The notes beneath the pieces are model-generated. The model ran no database searches. It saw only the letters and a list, made by a program, of their open reading frames with translations, and was not told the origin of the DNA. A stretch of 64,000 nucleotides of DNA from an uncultured Clostridia bacterium. Its GTDB lineage: Bacteria; Bacillota; Clostridia; Christensenellales; UBA1242. The DNA is taken from positions 1 through 64,000 of the forward strand of contig CALVTJ010000004.1 in assembly GCA_944362545.1 (NCBI GenBank), written 5' to 3'. Shown here in pieces: positions 6,900-14,089 of this stretch (position 1 is its first letter; each line of letters opens with the position of its first letter). The position numbers were made by a program, and so were the translations under genes.

Positions 6900-7601
6900 A
6901 TGGGAAAAACTGAAAAATTAAATATCTACTCTAATTATATAGAAGATTTAGATATAGAAAAAAAAGATTTGGCTGAGCAAATGGGTGTAACTGCTAGGAT
7001 GTTAGGGTATTATCTTTCTGGCGTGTATGAAATGTCAGTAAATAGAGAAGCGTTTTTTATTGACTATATAAATAAGGTTATAGATGAAAAGAAATCTAAA
7101 TTGCCTAAACTATCTCAAAATTTGTTAATTGAACATGATTATATGAAAGGTAGGTTTGTAAATCTTGATATAGATGAATTAAAGAAAAGAGATTTGATTT
7201 TACAAAACATTAAAAATTTACAAAGAAAATATTCTATATCATTGGTCGAATTGATTATAGAAGATAACTTTGAATTATTAAGAATAGCATTTGATAAACC
7301 ATATTTTGGGATATTTCTTAGTAAATTAACAGATTTATTTAAAGAGAAAAGAGGACTAGATTATACGATTAATGAAATTGATGTTTCATATATAGAAGAA
7401 TTACTATCAAATAATAAATTAACTACAAACGATAAAGCGAAGAAATTAAGAGAAACATTTAAAAGAGAAGATAAGTATAGTGAAGAGATTGATAATAAAT
7501 TAAAAAAAATAAATTTTGCTATTAAAGATACTTGTAAAACATTTTTAAATAATCTCTATGAAGATTATTGTAAAAGTAAAGATATTAATTCAAAGTCATA
7601 A
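6900..7601 (+). CDS. Element repressor-like regulator with N-terminal HTH
   Basis: The N terminus (residues about 18-45, KKDLAEQMGVTARMLGYYLSG) is an XRE-like helix-turn-helix. The remaining 180 residues are helical and charged without a recognised domain. AAAGGAG precedes the ATG at 6900; an in-frame ATG at 6870 would put operator and SD inside the gene. It is divergent from xis-int and sits on top of duplicated palindromes, so autoregulated control of excision and integration is likely (inference). Confidence 0.7.
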   Translation: MGKTEKLNIYSNYIEDLDIEKKDLAEQMGVTARMLGYYLSGVYEMSVNREAFFIDYINKVIDEKKSKLPKLSQNLLIEHDYMKGRFVNLDIDELKKRDLILQNIKNLQRKYSISLVELIIEDNFELLRIAFDKPYFGIFLSKLTDLFKEKRGLDYTINEIDVSYIEELLSNNKLTTNDKAKKLRETFKREDKYSEEIDNKLKKINFAIKDTCKTFLNNLYEDYCKSKDINSKS

Positions 7602-7610
7602 ATATAAAAA

Positions 7611-7664
7611 ATAAGCATTCTACCGAGAGAATGCCTTTCACCGCTTTCAAGCCTATTTGAAAGC
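7611..7664 (+). terminator. Tandem hairpins after the regulator gene
   Basis: GCATTCT/AGAATGC (about 7613-7634) is followed by an 8-bp hairpin GCTTTCAA/TTGAAAGC (7645-7664). They lie between convergent genes; the T runs are short. Confidence 0.45.
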
Positions 7665-7677
7665 CTTTGAGATATGG

Positions 7678-7935
7678 TCAGCGTATTTTTGCAAGTGTAG
7701 GGTATAGAATATTATAAAGTAAATTGCCTTTTCCTATTAAATTGCTGTGGCTGTCGTATGTGTGTCTGCCATTAAAACTTGCAAGAAGTTTTCCGCTTCC
7801 ATTATATAGAAAAATATAGTTTCCGCTTTCTGCCATTCTTCCTATCTGCCTGCCTTGATTATCAAAACAGAAAGACACATGTCCACTAACTTTTATATAG
7901 CCTATTCTTCTTCCGCTTTTATCAAATAAATACAA
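7678..7935 (-). CDS. Small beta-repeat protein (4-fold beta-flower type)
   Basis: The 85-aa protein is built of repeats of about 17-20 residues: YLFDKSGRRIGYI, FCFDNQGRQIGRM, FLYNGSGKLLASF, then YDSHSNLIGKG. This D-x-x-G-x-x-I-G pattern matches small proteins called 4-fold beta-flower proteins, whose function I do not know. It starts with TTG behind AAGGAG. The SD is locked in a hairpin at 7942-7972. Confidence 0.65.
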   Translation of the reverse strand: MYLFDKSGRRIGYIKVSGHVSFCFDNQGRQIGRMAESGNYIFLYNGSGKLLASFNGRHTYDSHSNLIGKGNLLYNILYPTLAKIR

Positions 7936-7941
7936 TTAAAT

Positions 7942-7972
7942 AAATCTCCTTATAAAACTATAACGGAGATTT
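7942..7972 (-). promoter_or_regulatory. Hairpin sequestering the SD of the beta-flower gene
   Basis: AAATCTCC (7942-7949) pairs perfectly with GGAGATTT (7965-7972). On the minus strand the SD AAGGAG (7946-7951) is half inside this stem. Translation may depend on opening it, for example by ribosomes finishing the upstream gene. On the plus strand the same hairpin has a T run and could terminate transcription. Confidence 0.45.
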
Positions 7973-7979
7973 TTTCTTT

Positions 7980-8765
7980 TTATTGTGTATCATCTTCTTT
8001 TTTATTTTGTTCGAGTTTTGCCTTAATCTCTGGCGGAAGCGGTGGTATAACTCTTGTTGGTGGCGGTTGTGTTTCGCTAGTCTTTTCTTCCTTATACTCA
8101 TTTTGTGTTTGAGGTTGTTCATTAACCATTTGAATATTTTGATTATATCTTTCTATAACTTGTCCGCTTTCTTCCGCTTTCATTTTTCTTTTCACATCTA
8201 AAACATATTGAGATTTATAGGTGCCGAAGATTAAAAGTAAACATGCACTAAAACTTAAAACTGAAATTATTGCAATTACAGGTATATTAAGACCATTTCC
8301 AAGTGGAAAAATTAGAGTAATTACATAGCCAGTATGTATTTCATCATATATAAATGTTTGGGAATTATCTTCACGGCTTATTGTGAAAGTCTTATTGCCA
8401 TCAAAGTTTATTGTAAAATCATTTTCTTGATATTCAAATGTAAAGGTTTCTTCATTTCCGATAGAAAATTCAAATTCGGCTATGCTATCTTCATATAACA
8501 CACTAACAACCTGAAAATTGTATGTAGAATTTTCTGAATCTTTCTCAATTAAAAAATTAAGATTTATAACTTGTTGCATACTAACAGTAAAAGTAACTCC
8601 TAAAAAAATAAAGTATGCTATAAAAACTAAAAATGCAAGCCCGCTGTATAGAATGTTAGTATATGATTTATGAGATTTCAACTTTTTATTTTTGACTATG
8701 AAGAATATCATAATCGCCAAGAAAATAATCATAAAACCGAAAAGAATAAAAGGAAAACTTATCAT
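7980..8765 (-). CDS. Hypothetical membrane protein with proline-rich cytoplasmic tail
   Basis: Family not recognised. The 261-aa protein has two N-terminal membrane helices (residues about 2-25 and 38-62), an extracytoplasmic beta-rich segment (about 65-145), a third helix (about 158-182) and a charged C-terminal tail with PPPTRVIPPLPPEIK. AGGAG precedes the ATG. It follows the 8775-9290 gene after 9 bases, so both form one operon in the element. Confidence 0.6.
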   Translation of the reverse strand: MISFPFILFGFMIIFLAIMIFFIVKNKKLKSHKSYTNILYSGLAFLVFIAYFIFLGVTFTVSMQQVINLNFLIEKDSENSTYNFQVVSVLYEDSIAEFEFSIGNEETFTFEYQENDFTINFDGNKTFTISREDNSQTFIYDEIHTGYVITLIFPLGNGLNIPVIAIISVLSFSACLLLIFGTYKSQYVLDVKRKMKAEESGQVIERYNQNIQMVNEQPQTQNEYKEEKTSETQPPPTRVIPPLPPEIKAKLEQNKKEDDTQ

Positions 8766-8774
8766 ATCTCACTC

Positions 8775-9290
8775 CTATGATAAACACACTAATAAAATAG
8801 TGGCTATGAATAAAACTAATATTACTATCGCTGAAGTTATCACAATACTTTTTCGTAGTTTCTTTGACTCGGCTGGTTCTTCTGCTATGTAGTCGTTTAG
8901 TTTCTTATCAAACACGATTTCATATTCACTTTTTTTAGTGAAGAAGAAAAAGCAAGCGGAAAGTATAAGCATTATGATTTCGCCCGAAGCGAGATATATA
9001 AAGTAGGTTATTGAACCCGCCATGACAGCCTTATAGATAAGCCATGCAATAAAAATCAAGTTAATCATTCCGTATGTAATTAAATCTCTTTTCATTTTGC
9101 CCACGCATGCCATTATTCCATAAACGACGAATAGAATGGGAAATATAAGTTGCAACCAGTCAAAATTCGATAGTCCATTTTCTATTGAAGAATATATACT
9201 CAAAGCGAATAATGCATAGCCAAGCCAACTAACGCCTGCGATTATTTCTAAAACACCGCCCGCAATTGCAAGCCCTGTTCGTTTTTTCAT
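8775..9290 (-). CDS. Hypothetical four- to five-helix membrane protein
   Basis: This 171-aa protein has hydrophobic helices at about 5-30, 45-62, 70-90, 95-115 and 148-170, with a short cytoplasmic stretch (KKSEYEIVFDKKLNDYIAEEPAESKK) before the last. No family is recognised. The ATG at 9290 has AAGGAG five to six bases upstream; an in-frame GTG at 9296 lies too close. First gene of a two-gene membrane-protein operon of the element. Confidence 0.6.
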   Translation of the reverse strand: MKKRTGLAIAGGVLEIIAGVSWLGYALFALSIYSSIENGLSNFDWLQLIFPILFVVYGIMACVGKMKRDLITYGMINLIFIAWLIYKAVMAGSITYFIYLASGEIIMLILSACFFFFTKKSEYEIVFDKKLNDYIAEEPAESKKLRKSIVITSAIVILVLFIATILLVCLS

Positions 9291-9343
9291 ACTCACTCCT
9301 TGATAATTTTATTATACCTTTGATTTTTCAAAATTCCAAGCGA

Positions 9344-9395
9344 TTTTAGGCTATTGGCTTAAATTTATGATATTTTTTAAGCCATTGGCTAAAAT
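9344..9395. promoter_or_regulatory. Paired near-palindromes upstream of the small HTH gene
   Basis: Two related sites, TTTTAGGCTATTGGCTTAAA (9344-9363) and a copy containing AAGCCATTGGCTAAAA (about 9379-9394), are arranged as an imperfect inverted repeat. The second contains the palindrome AGCCA-T-TGGCT. They lie between divergent genes and are candidate operators for the HTH protein at 9422. Confidence 0.45.
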
Positions 9396-9421
9396 ATTGT
9401 TGAAAATAAGGTTGGTTAAGA

Positions 9422-9649
9422 ATGGATGAAAAAACTCTCTCAAAAGACGAGCAGATAAGAAAAAGATTTATTGAAGCGATAAAATATAGCGGTATGACTA
9501 ACACCGCTATTGCTAAACAGGCTAACATTTCTGTATCCATGCTAACCGATTATAAAAATAAAGGAAAACTTCCAAGCCTTGGCACCTTTGCTCGTATTTG
9601 TGAAATCATTGACGCCGACGCTAACGAAATTTTAGGGTTGAAAAGTTAA
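9422..9649 (+). CDS. Small XRE-family HTH regulator
   Basis: The 75-aa protein is a single helix-turn-helix domain: RFIEAIKYSGMTNTAIAKQANISVSMLTDYKNKGKLPSLGTFARICE, the classic Cro/C1 layout with a conserved second helix pair. It is likely a repressor of one or both flanking genes and lies beside paired palindromes at 9344-9395. The SD is weak. It converges with the SH3b gene, the stop codons being 2 bases apart. Confidence 0.75.
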   Translation: MDEKTLSKDEQIRKRFIEAIKYSGMTNTAIAKQANISVSMLTDYKNKGKLPSLGTFARICEIIDADANEILGLKS

Positions 9650-9650
9650 G

Positions 9651-10439
9651 TTAGCACTTTGTATATTTTTTCCTTATCCAGCCTATTTTCCCCGTTTGAT
9701 ATTCTTTCACTTTAAGTAGTTTATTATTGTTTTCTAATACTTCTACTATATCTCCAACTTGCAATTTGAATATAATTTGTTTTAATTTCTTTCCTTTATA
9801 AATATAAGTGTCTTTTGTGATAACTCTTAATTCGTTTGTAATACCTTCTTCATTTTTAATTTGTTCAATTTCCTGTAAACTTTCATAAATTATTTGTTGA
9901 TTTGGTGTAATTTCATATAATTGATTATATAGTGGCGATATTAAAAATATAATTAAAGTTAATCCACACTTTTTTAAAATATAAAATAATCTTTCAAACC
10001 ATTTTCTCTTTTTCCTTGTCGAAACAGGTTCTTCTGAAATGGTTTCAGTTATTTTAACTACATTATCTTTAAAGTTTTCTTTTGTGATGTTTGTGTCTAT
10101 ATAGTTGCTAATTTTAATTGAGTCTGCAAAATTTTTTACATTATTTATTAAATCTTTGAATACTGAATCTGTAATGTTTTTAATATCGTTTTCCATTTTA
10201 TCAAAAATTATATTCAGGTTTATTTTTGATATATTGTTTGCAATTTCATTAATTGGGTCAAATATTTTTGAAAAATCAAATTGCCTAATTGTCTCTTGTA
10301 TTGGTGTTAACATTTTACTAAAATCAAATTTTTTAATTGTTTCTTGTATTGGTTTAAAAATCTCAGTTAAATCAAATAACATGTTTTCATGTGTTATTTT
10401 ATTTTCTTCTTTATTACTTTCATTTGAATTTTTGTTCAT
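9651..10439 (-). CDS. Membrane protein with tandem amphipathic repeats and C-terminal SH3b domain
   Basis: This 262-aa protein starts with a charged tail, then near-tandem repeats PIQETIKKFDFSK, PIQETIRQFDFSK, FDPINEIANN (residues about 30-70), then amphipathic helices, a basic stretch TRKKRKW and a membrane helix (about 152-172). Outside is a short helix and a C-terminal SH3b domain (about 205-262) with RVITKDTYIYKGKK and GWIRKKY. SH3b domains usually bind wall peptides. A role in defence or superinfection exclusion is possible but unproven. GGGAGA precedes the ATG. Confidence 0.6.
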   Translation of the reverse strand: MNKNSNESNKEENKITHENMLFDLTEIFKPIQETIKKFDFSKMLTPIQETIRQFDFSKIFDPINEIANNISKINLNIIFDKMENDIKNITDSVFKDLINNVKNFADSIKISNYIDTNITKENFKDNVVKITETISEEPVSTRKKRKWFERLFYILKKCGLTLIIFLISPLYNQLYEITPNQQIIYESLQEIEQIKNEEGITNELRVITKDTYIYKGKKLKQIIFKLQVGDIVEVLENNNKLLKVKEYQTGKIGWIRKKYTKC

Positions 10440-10579
10440 TTGTTTCTCCCTGTATGCATTATATCATACTTTTCTCTAACTTTATATAAAAAATTAAACA
10501 TTAGGGAAAATTTTTGAGAATAGGGAGCGTCGCTAAGGTTATTTTTTGAGTTTGTAGGGCTTAAAATCGTGTTAATAAT

Positions 10580-10611
10580 ATAGCCATATAATGATTACAT
10601 TATATGACTAT
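10580..10611. other. Long hairpin next to rep, candidate replication origin structure
   Basis: Two 14-nt arms (10580-10593 and 10598-10611) with one mismatch and a 4-nt loop lie 10 bases after the rep stop codon. No T run follows on the minus strand, so it is not a typical terminator. Rolling-circle origins often have such hairpins; no nick site was identified. The 10440-10579 stretch holds no gene. Confidence 0.4.
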
Positions 10612-10620
10612 TTATAGATA

Positions 10621-11505
10621 TCATATTGGCGTCCGTTTGTGCGGTTTTGAGTCGGCTGTTTTCGGCTGTTCTTCTGCTTTTATATATTTCTCTTTGCAGT
10701 AGTAAAGATTATTACCACGATAGGTTTGCATAGGGTTTTTATATACTTGTTCACTCTCGTAAATATACGAGTTTTCTTTGAGATATTTCTTTACATTCTC
10801 GTAGGTGTCGGTGTAAATTGTCGGTTTTTTTATGCCTTTTGAATAATGATATAAGTTCACGCCCGCTGGCAGTTGCATTTGCATAAGGGCTTTGTTGTGC
10901 ATGTGGCTGTTCTTCTCGTTCACTTCTTTTGAAAGGTGTGGAGTAAGATAGAAATAGACTTCTTGCTTGCCTTTTGGCTTGCCCACACTTGTATATCCGT
11001 TTTTCCACGCGTCATTTAGGGTTTGAACGGGCAGAAAGACGCTTCGGGTAGATTTATTAAAGAAAAGTATTGCATGTATATGAAAGCCCGAATTCTCGTC
11101 TTTCTTTTCAAGCGTGTTGATATACTCAATTTCGCCGTATTCAGTGAAGTGCTTGCGAAGATATTTGATAAACACCTTAAAATCTTCATTGACTTTCTTC
11201 GTGTCAAGTATTTTCTCTCGATAAGTCAGCGTGATTAAAAGTAGTTTTTGAATGTCAACGGTGTTCTCTTTGATTAAATCTTGTAGTCTTAAATTGCTTT
11301 CAAGTAGGCTACGCATACTTTCGCCACGAATAAGAGTCTTTTTATTTTCGACTATCTCGCCAGTGGAAAGATTGATATGCCTATTTCCAGAAATTCGTTT
11401 TATACTTGCTTTTCTATTGCAATTTGTTATGTTTTGTAGTATAATATGATTGTTAAACTTTTTGACTTTAACTAAGTCATTCGATTTGATTATGTTTGAT
11501 TTCAT
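10621..11505 (-). CDS. rep: Rolling-circle replication initiator (HUH endonuclease Rep)
   Basis: Rep nicks the origin and stays attached through a tyrosine to start rolling-circle replication. The 294-aa protein has motif I-like LLLITLTYRE, the HUH strand GFHIHAILFF (H-I-H, with bulky hydrophobics in place of U), and a tyrosine-containing segment QEVYFYLTPHLSKE as motif III. The C terminus is basic. AAGGAG precedes the ATG at 11505; an upstream TTG at 11535 is less likely. Together with int it suggests a plasmid able to integrate at tRNA-Arg. Confidence 0.75.
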   Translation of the reverse strand: MKSNIIKSNDLVKVKKFNNHIILQNITNCNRKASIKRISGNRHINLSTGEIVENKKTLIRGESMRSLLESNLRLQDLIKENTVDIQKLLLITLTYREKILDTKKVNEDFKVFIKYLRKHFTEYGEIEYINTLEKKDENSGFHIHAILFFNKSTRSVFLPVQTLNDAWKNGYTSVGKPKGKQEVYFYLTPHLSKEVNEKNSHMHNKALMQMQLPAGVNLYHYSKGIKKPTIYTDTYENVKKYLKENSYIYESEQVYKNPMQTYRGNNLYYCKEKYIKAEEQPKTADSKPHKRTPI

Positions 11506-11618
11506 TTTTAACTCCTTAACTTTAATGAATTTCAACCCTGATGTTTTGTTTTTTATTCAAGTTAATATAACTCAACATAAACTCAACTCATTTAGGGTAG
11601 GTTTTAGTTAAGGGTAAA

Positions 11619-11696
11619 ATGGCTATTGAAAAAAGCATACAAAAAAACATACTCAAAGAACATAAGTTATTTGAAGCGTTTGATATTTCGCATTAA
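11619..11696 (+). CDS. Possible small ORF of 25 residues near attR
   Basis: ATG preceded by AAGGG opens a 25-codon frame (MAIEKSIQKNILKEH and on to DISH) ending at TAA. It is strongly helical and charged. Nothing else supports it, and it may be chance in the non-coding right end. The rest of 11506-11788 shows no gene and probably holds integrase arm sites. Confidence 0.25.
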   Translation: MAIEKSIQKNILKEHKLFEAFDISH

Positions 11697-11788
11697 AACG
11701 AATTTTACTTATAGTAGATTTTCAAAATAACTTAATATTTGAGCATGTTTTGAAAGTTATCAGACAAGAAATCGGGAAGGAGTTTTTT

Positions 11789-11798
11789 CTCCTAAGGG
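11789..11798 (+). repeat. Right attachment core (att direct repeat)
   Basis: Second copy of CTCCTAAGGG. It is preceded by a palindromic partner (AGGAG-TTTTTT-CTCCT, 11779-11793), typical of tyrosine-recombinase core sites. Confidence 0.8.
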
Positions 11799-11832
11799 AT
11801 TGTTCCGCGTTCGAGTCGCGGTGGGGTCACCA
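11789..11832 (+). tRNA. 3' fragment of the split host tRNA-Arg(CCU)
   Basis: From the anticodon loop onward: 3' anticodon stem GGGAT, variable TGTT, T arm CCGCG-TTCGAGT-CGCGG, acceptor TGGGGTC, A73 and encoded CCA (11830-11832). The acceptor pairs with GACCTCA at 4007-4013 (one U-G wobble) and GGGAT pairs with GTCCC at 4034-4038. Without its 5' half this copy cannot be functional. Confidence 0.8.
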
Positions 11833-11932
11833 ATGAAAAAACTATTGTTTGAAAAGCACGGCTTTTCTTTTTTTATTCTCACATTTTTAGCCCATTTTAA
11901 TATTAAAAATGTAAATTTAAACAAATTCAATA

Positions 11933-11961
11933 TTGACTTCAAATTTTATCTTTGTTATAAT
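11933..11961 (+). promoter_or_regulatory. Sigma-A promoter of the nucleotidyltransferase gene
   Basis: TTGACT (11933-11938) and TATAAT (11956-11961), spacer 17. Confidence 0.8.
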
Positions 11962-11981
11962 TTTCGAGCAAAAGGTGGTTT

Positions 11982-12875
11982 ATGAAAGGAATAATTTTGG
12001 CAGGAGGAAAAGCCACCCGCCTGCATCCATCAACTTTGATTCTTGCAAAGGGGCTGTTGCCAATTTATGACAAGCCTATGATTTTTTATTCCATATCACT
12101 TTTGATTGAAAGTGGAATAGATGAAATTTACATCATATGTTCCCCAAAGAATTATCAACTTTACAGCGACCTTGCAGGCAACCTTTTTGATGACAAACTT
12201 GTGAAAATCAAAGTTGTCAAAGAAGAAAAAATGCATGGCCCCGCATATGCTCTCAAAACAGTGCAAACAGAAATTGGAAGTGATGACATCGCCCTAATGT
12301 TTGAGGACAATTTGTTTGTGTCGAGTTCTCTTCCATCAAAGATAAAACGAGCAAAAAGAAATTTGAATGGTGTGGTCATTTTTGCAAAAGAAGTGGATGA
12401 CCCAACAAGATTTGGAGTTATTGAAACCGACAAAAAACACAACATCATAAGCATTGAAGAAAAACCTCTCCAACCAAAAAGCAACCTTGTCACAACAGGG
12501 CTTATGCTCTATTCAAATGATGTGTTTGCAAAAATTGACATGCTCACTCCTTCAAAGCGTGGAGAATATGAAACCACCGATTTAAACAACATTTATCTCC
12601 AAGAAAAGCGTGCCAAAGTTTGCATCCTGGATCGCAACTGCAAATGGCTTGACACCGGCACTCACGCAAGTTTGCTTGAAGCATCATGGTATGTCATGCA
12701 ATACCAACAAAAGCATGGCGTTTGCGGTTCACCAGAGATGAGTTTGTTTATGTCAGGAAAAATCACAAAAGAAGACCTTCTCAAAATGACAGGGCACTAT
12801 CCTGTCGATTACCGAAACTGCATAGCAAAACGACTTGAAAAAGAAACACTCAAAAACAAAAACTTGTCAAAATGA
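11982..12875 (+). CDS. rfbA: Sugar-1-phosphate nucleotidyltransferase, RmlA-like
   Basis: The 297-aa protein matches glucose-1-phosphate thymidylyltransferases: KGIILAGGKATRLHPST at the N terminus, LLPIYDKPMIFYSI, FEDNLF (the Mg-binding Asp of the usual GDN), GVIETD, VTTGLMLYSNDV, and CKWLDTGTHASLLEAS near the C terminus. It would make an activated sugar for surface glycans. The first motif is slightly divergent and no rmlB, rmlC or rmlD is nearby, so the exact nucleotide and sugar are uncertain. AAAGGTGG precedes the ATG. Confidence 0.8.
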   Translation: MKGIILAGGKATRLHPSTLILAKGLLPIYDKPMIFYSISLLIESGIDEIYIICSPKNYQLYSDLAGNLFDDKLVKIKVVKEEKMHGPAYALKTVQTEIGSDDIALMFEDNLFVSSSLPSKIKRAKRNLNGVVIFAKEVDDPTRFGVIETDKKHNIISIEEKPLQPKSNLVTTGLMLYSNDVFAKIDMLTPSKRGEYETTDLNNIYLQEKRAKVCILDRNCKWLDTGTHASLLEASWYVMQYQQKHGVCGSPEMSLFMSGKITKEDLLKMTGHYPVDYRNCIAKRLEKETLKNKNLSK

Positions 12876-12887
12876 CAAGTTTTTTAT
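12861..12887 (+). terminator. Terminator overlapping the end of the nucleotidyltransferase gene
   Basis: AACTTGTCA/TGACAAGTT (12861-12869/12873-12881) followed by T residues; the stop codon is inside the stem. Confidence 0.85.
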
Positions 12888-12904
12888 TTATACTTCTATA
12901 CAAT

Positions 12905-12937
12905 ATGTTGTGTAGTATGTCGCATACCACAAAACAT
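12905..12937. other. Imperfect hairpin between convergent genes
   Basis: Arms 12905-12919 and 12923-12937 match at 13 of 15 positions with a 3-nt loop. No T run follows, so it is a weak terminator or structural element. Confidence 0.4.
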
Positions 12938-12958
12938 ATAGTATAAAATATTAAATCT

Positions 12959-13945
12959 TTATTTTAAAAACTTTCTAAATTTAAAACGGAAAAATGGTAT
13001 AAACATATAGTTGAAATTGCCTTTCAGATACCATGGTGCAAGTTTGCACTTATGCAAATATTTCAAATTTTCACGATAGGACTTGTAAAGTTTTTGAATG
13101 GCGTTTTTGTCATGAAAATCTTTGGTGTCAATCTTAAACAAAAATTCAAGTGCAATCTCGCTCTCCCGACAACTAACATAATTGTATGTATTTTTATAGA
13201 CCGTTCTGTCCAACTTTTTTGCTCTTTCAAAACTTTTAAACATTGTAAGTTTTTTGTTGTTCATTTTGCTTCTAACCAAACTTCCTTGATGTTTGCGATA
13301 GACATAAAGTTTGACATCGCTCACGGCAACATTGTTTGATTTCAGCAAATATCTTGAGTAAAAATCCGTGTCTTCTCCGTAATAAATTTCTTCATCAAAA
13401 ACACGAGGATAACCATCCATCTTTTTCAAAACTTCATGTCTATACAGTTTGCTTGAAGAACCAAAGCCAATCCTTCCGGCAAAAAGATGGCATTGCATAT
13501 CATCCTGTCCAGAAAGCATTTTGACTTTGAACTTTTCAAGTTTTGTCGGTTTAAACTTCTCTTTGTCTGTTGTCCATTTTAAACGAAAGCGAAAACTGTC
13601 CGCATTAAACTTTTTGATATTTTCGATCATGCACTCAAAGGCTTGTGAAACATAAAAATCATCGGCATCCAAAAACAAAACAAATTCGCCTTCCGCCTCA
13701 CTTAAACCTCTGTTTCTGGCAGAACTTACTCCTCCATTTTGTTGGTCTAGGATCTTGACTTGTCCACTCCCCGCAATTTCTTGCAGTTCTTTCAATTTTT
13801 GCAATGTGCCATCTGTTGAACCATCGTTGATAAAAATAACTTCAAAATTTTGGTATGTCTGCCCGCGCAAAGATGCAAAACAATCATCCAAAAATTTTTC
13901 TGCGTTATAACATGGCACAATCACTGAAATCCTATCCCTTTTCAT
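12959..13945 (-). CDS. Family 2 glycosyltransferase
   Basis: The 328-aa protein carries the GT-A fold of GT2: ISVIVPCYNAEKFLDDC at the N terminus, VIFINDGSTDGT, GVSSARNRG and LFLDADD (metal-binding DxD), then an ED-type acceptor region (EEIYYGEDTDF). The C-terminal 100 residues are basic and variable. It probably transfers a sugar to a cell-surface glycan. AGGAGGG precedes the ATG. It is monocistronic and convergent with the nucleotidyltransferase gene. Confidence 0.9.
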   Translation of the reverse strand: MKRDRISVIVPCYNAEKFLDDCFASLRGQTYQNFEVIFINDGSTDGTLQKLKELQEIAGSGQVKILDQQNGGVSSARNRGLSEAEGEFVLFLDADDFYVSQAFECMIENIKKFNADSFRFRLKWTTDKEKFKPTKLEKFKVKMLSGQDDMQCHLFAGRIGFGSSSKLYRHEVLKKMDGYPRVFDEEIYYGEDTDFYSRYLLKSNNVAVSDVKLYVYRKHQGSLVRSKMNNKKLTMFKSFERAKKLDRTVYKNTYNYVSCRESEIALEFLFKIDTKDFHDKNAIQKLYKSYRENLKYLHKCKLAPWYLKGNFNYMFIPFFRFKFRKFLK

Positions 13946-14028
13946 TTTTCCCTCCTTTTTTAGTTTACAATATGCTTTATTTCTATGTCAAACAATAAAT
14001 TATTCTTTTCATCATTATTTTGCTAGAC

Positions 14029-14058
14029 TTTACTATGCAATTTCATGTATAGTATAAA
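14029..14058 (+). promoter_or_regulatory. Promoter of the family 8 glycosyltransferase gene
   Basis: TTTACT (14029-14034) and TATAAA (14053-14058), spacer 18. Confidence 0.5.
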
Positions 14059-14089
14059 TAGTGAAACAAATTTAATTGAAGGGGAATTT

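Larger units (their letters stand above)
4039..11798. mobile_element. Integrative element (7,750 bp) in tRNA-Arg(CCU), with tyrosine integrase and HUH Rep
   Basis: The ends are defined by the direct repeat CTCCTAAGGG (4039-4048 and 11789-11798), the anticodon loop and stem of a split tRNA. Inside are a tyrosine integrase at the left end, an excisionase-like protein, a divergent repressor with twin operators, small membrane proteins, a second HTH protein, an SH3b membrane protein and a rolling-circle-type Rep at the right end. No relaxase, coupling protein, capsid or terminase is visible, so it looks like an integrated small plasmid or satellite needing a helper to spread. Several genes are more AT-rich than their chromosomal neighbours. 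It carries its own tRNA-Arg(CCU). Confidence 0.85.

Noticed and set aside
4039..11798. Prophage
   Set aside because: No terminase, portal, capsid, tail or lysis genes are present; Rep and integrase fit a small integrative plasmid or satellite better.
4007..11832. Group I intron in the tRNA-Arg(CCU) anticodon loop
   Set aside because: Such introns are known in this tRNA, but the insert is 7.75 kb, has a 10-bp direct repeat and a tyrosine integrase at its end, and no intron core was seen.
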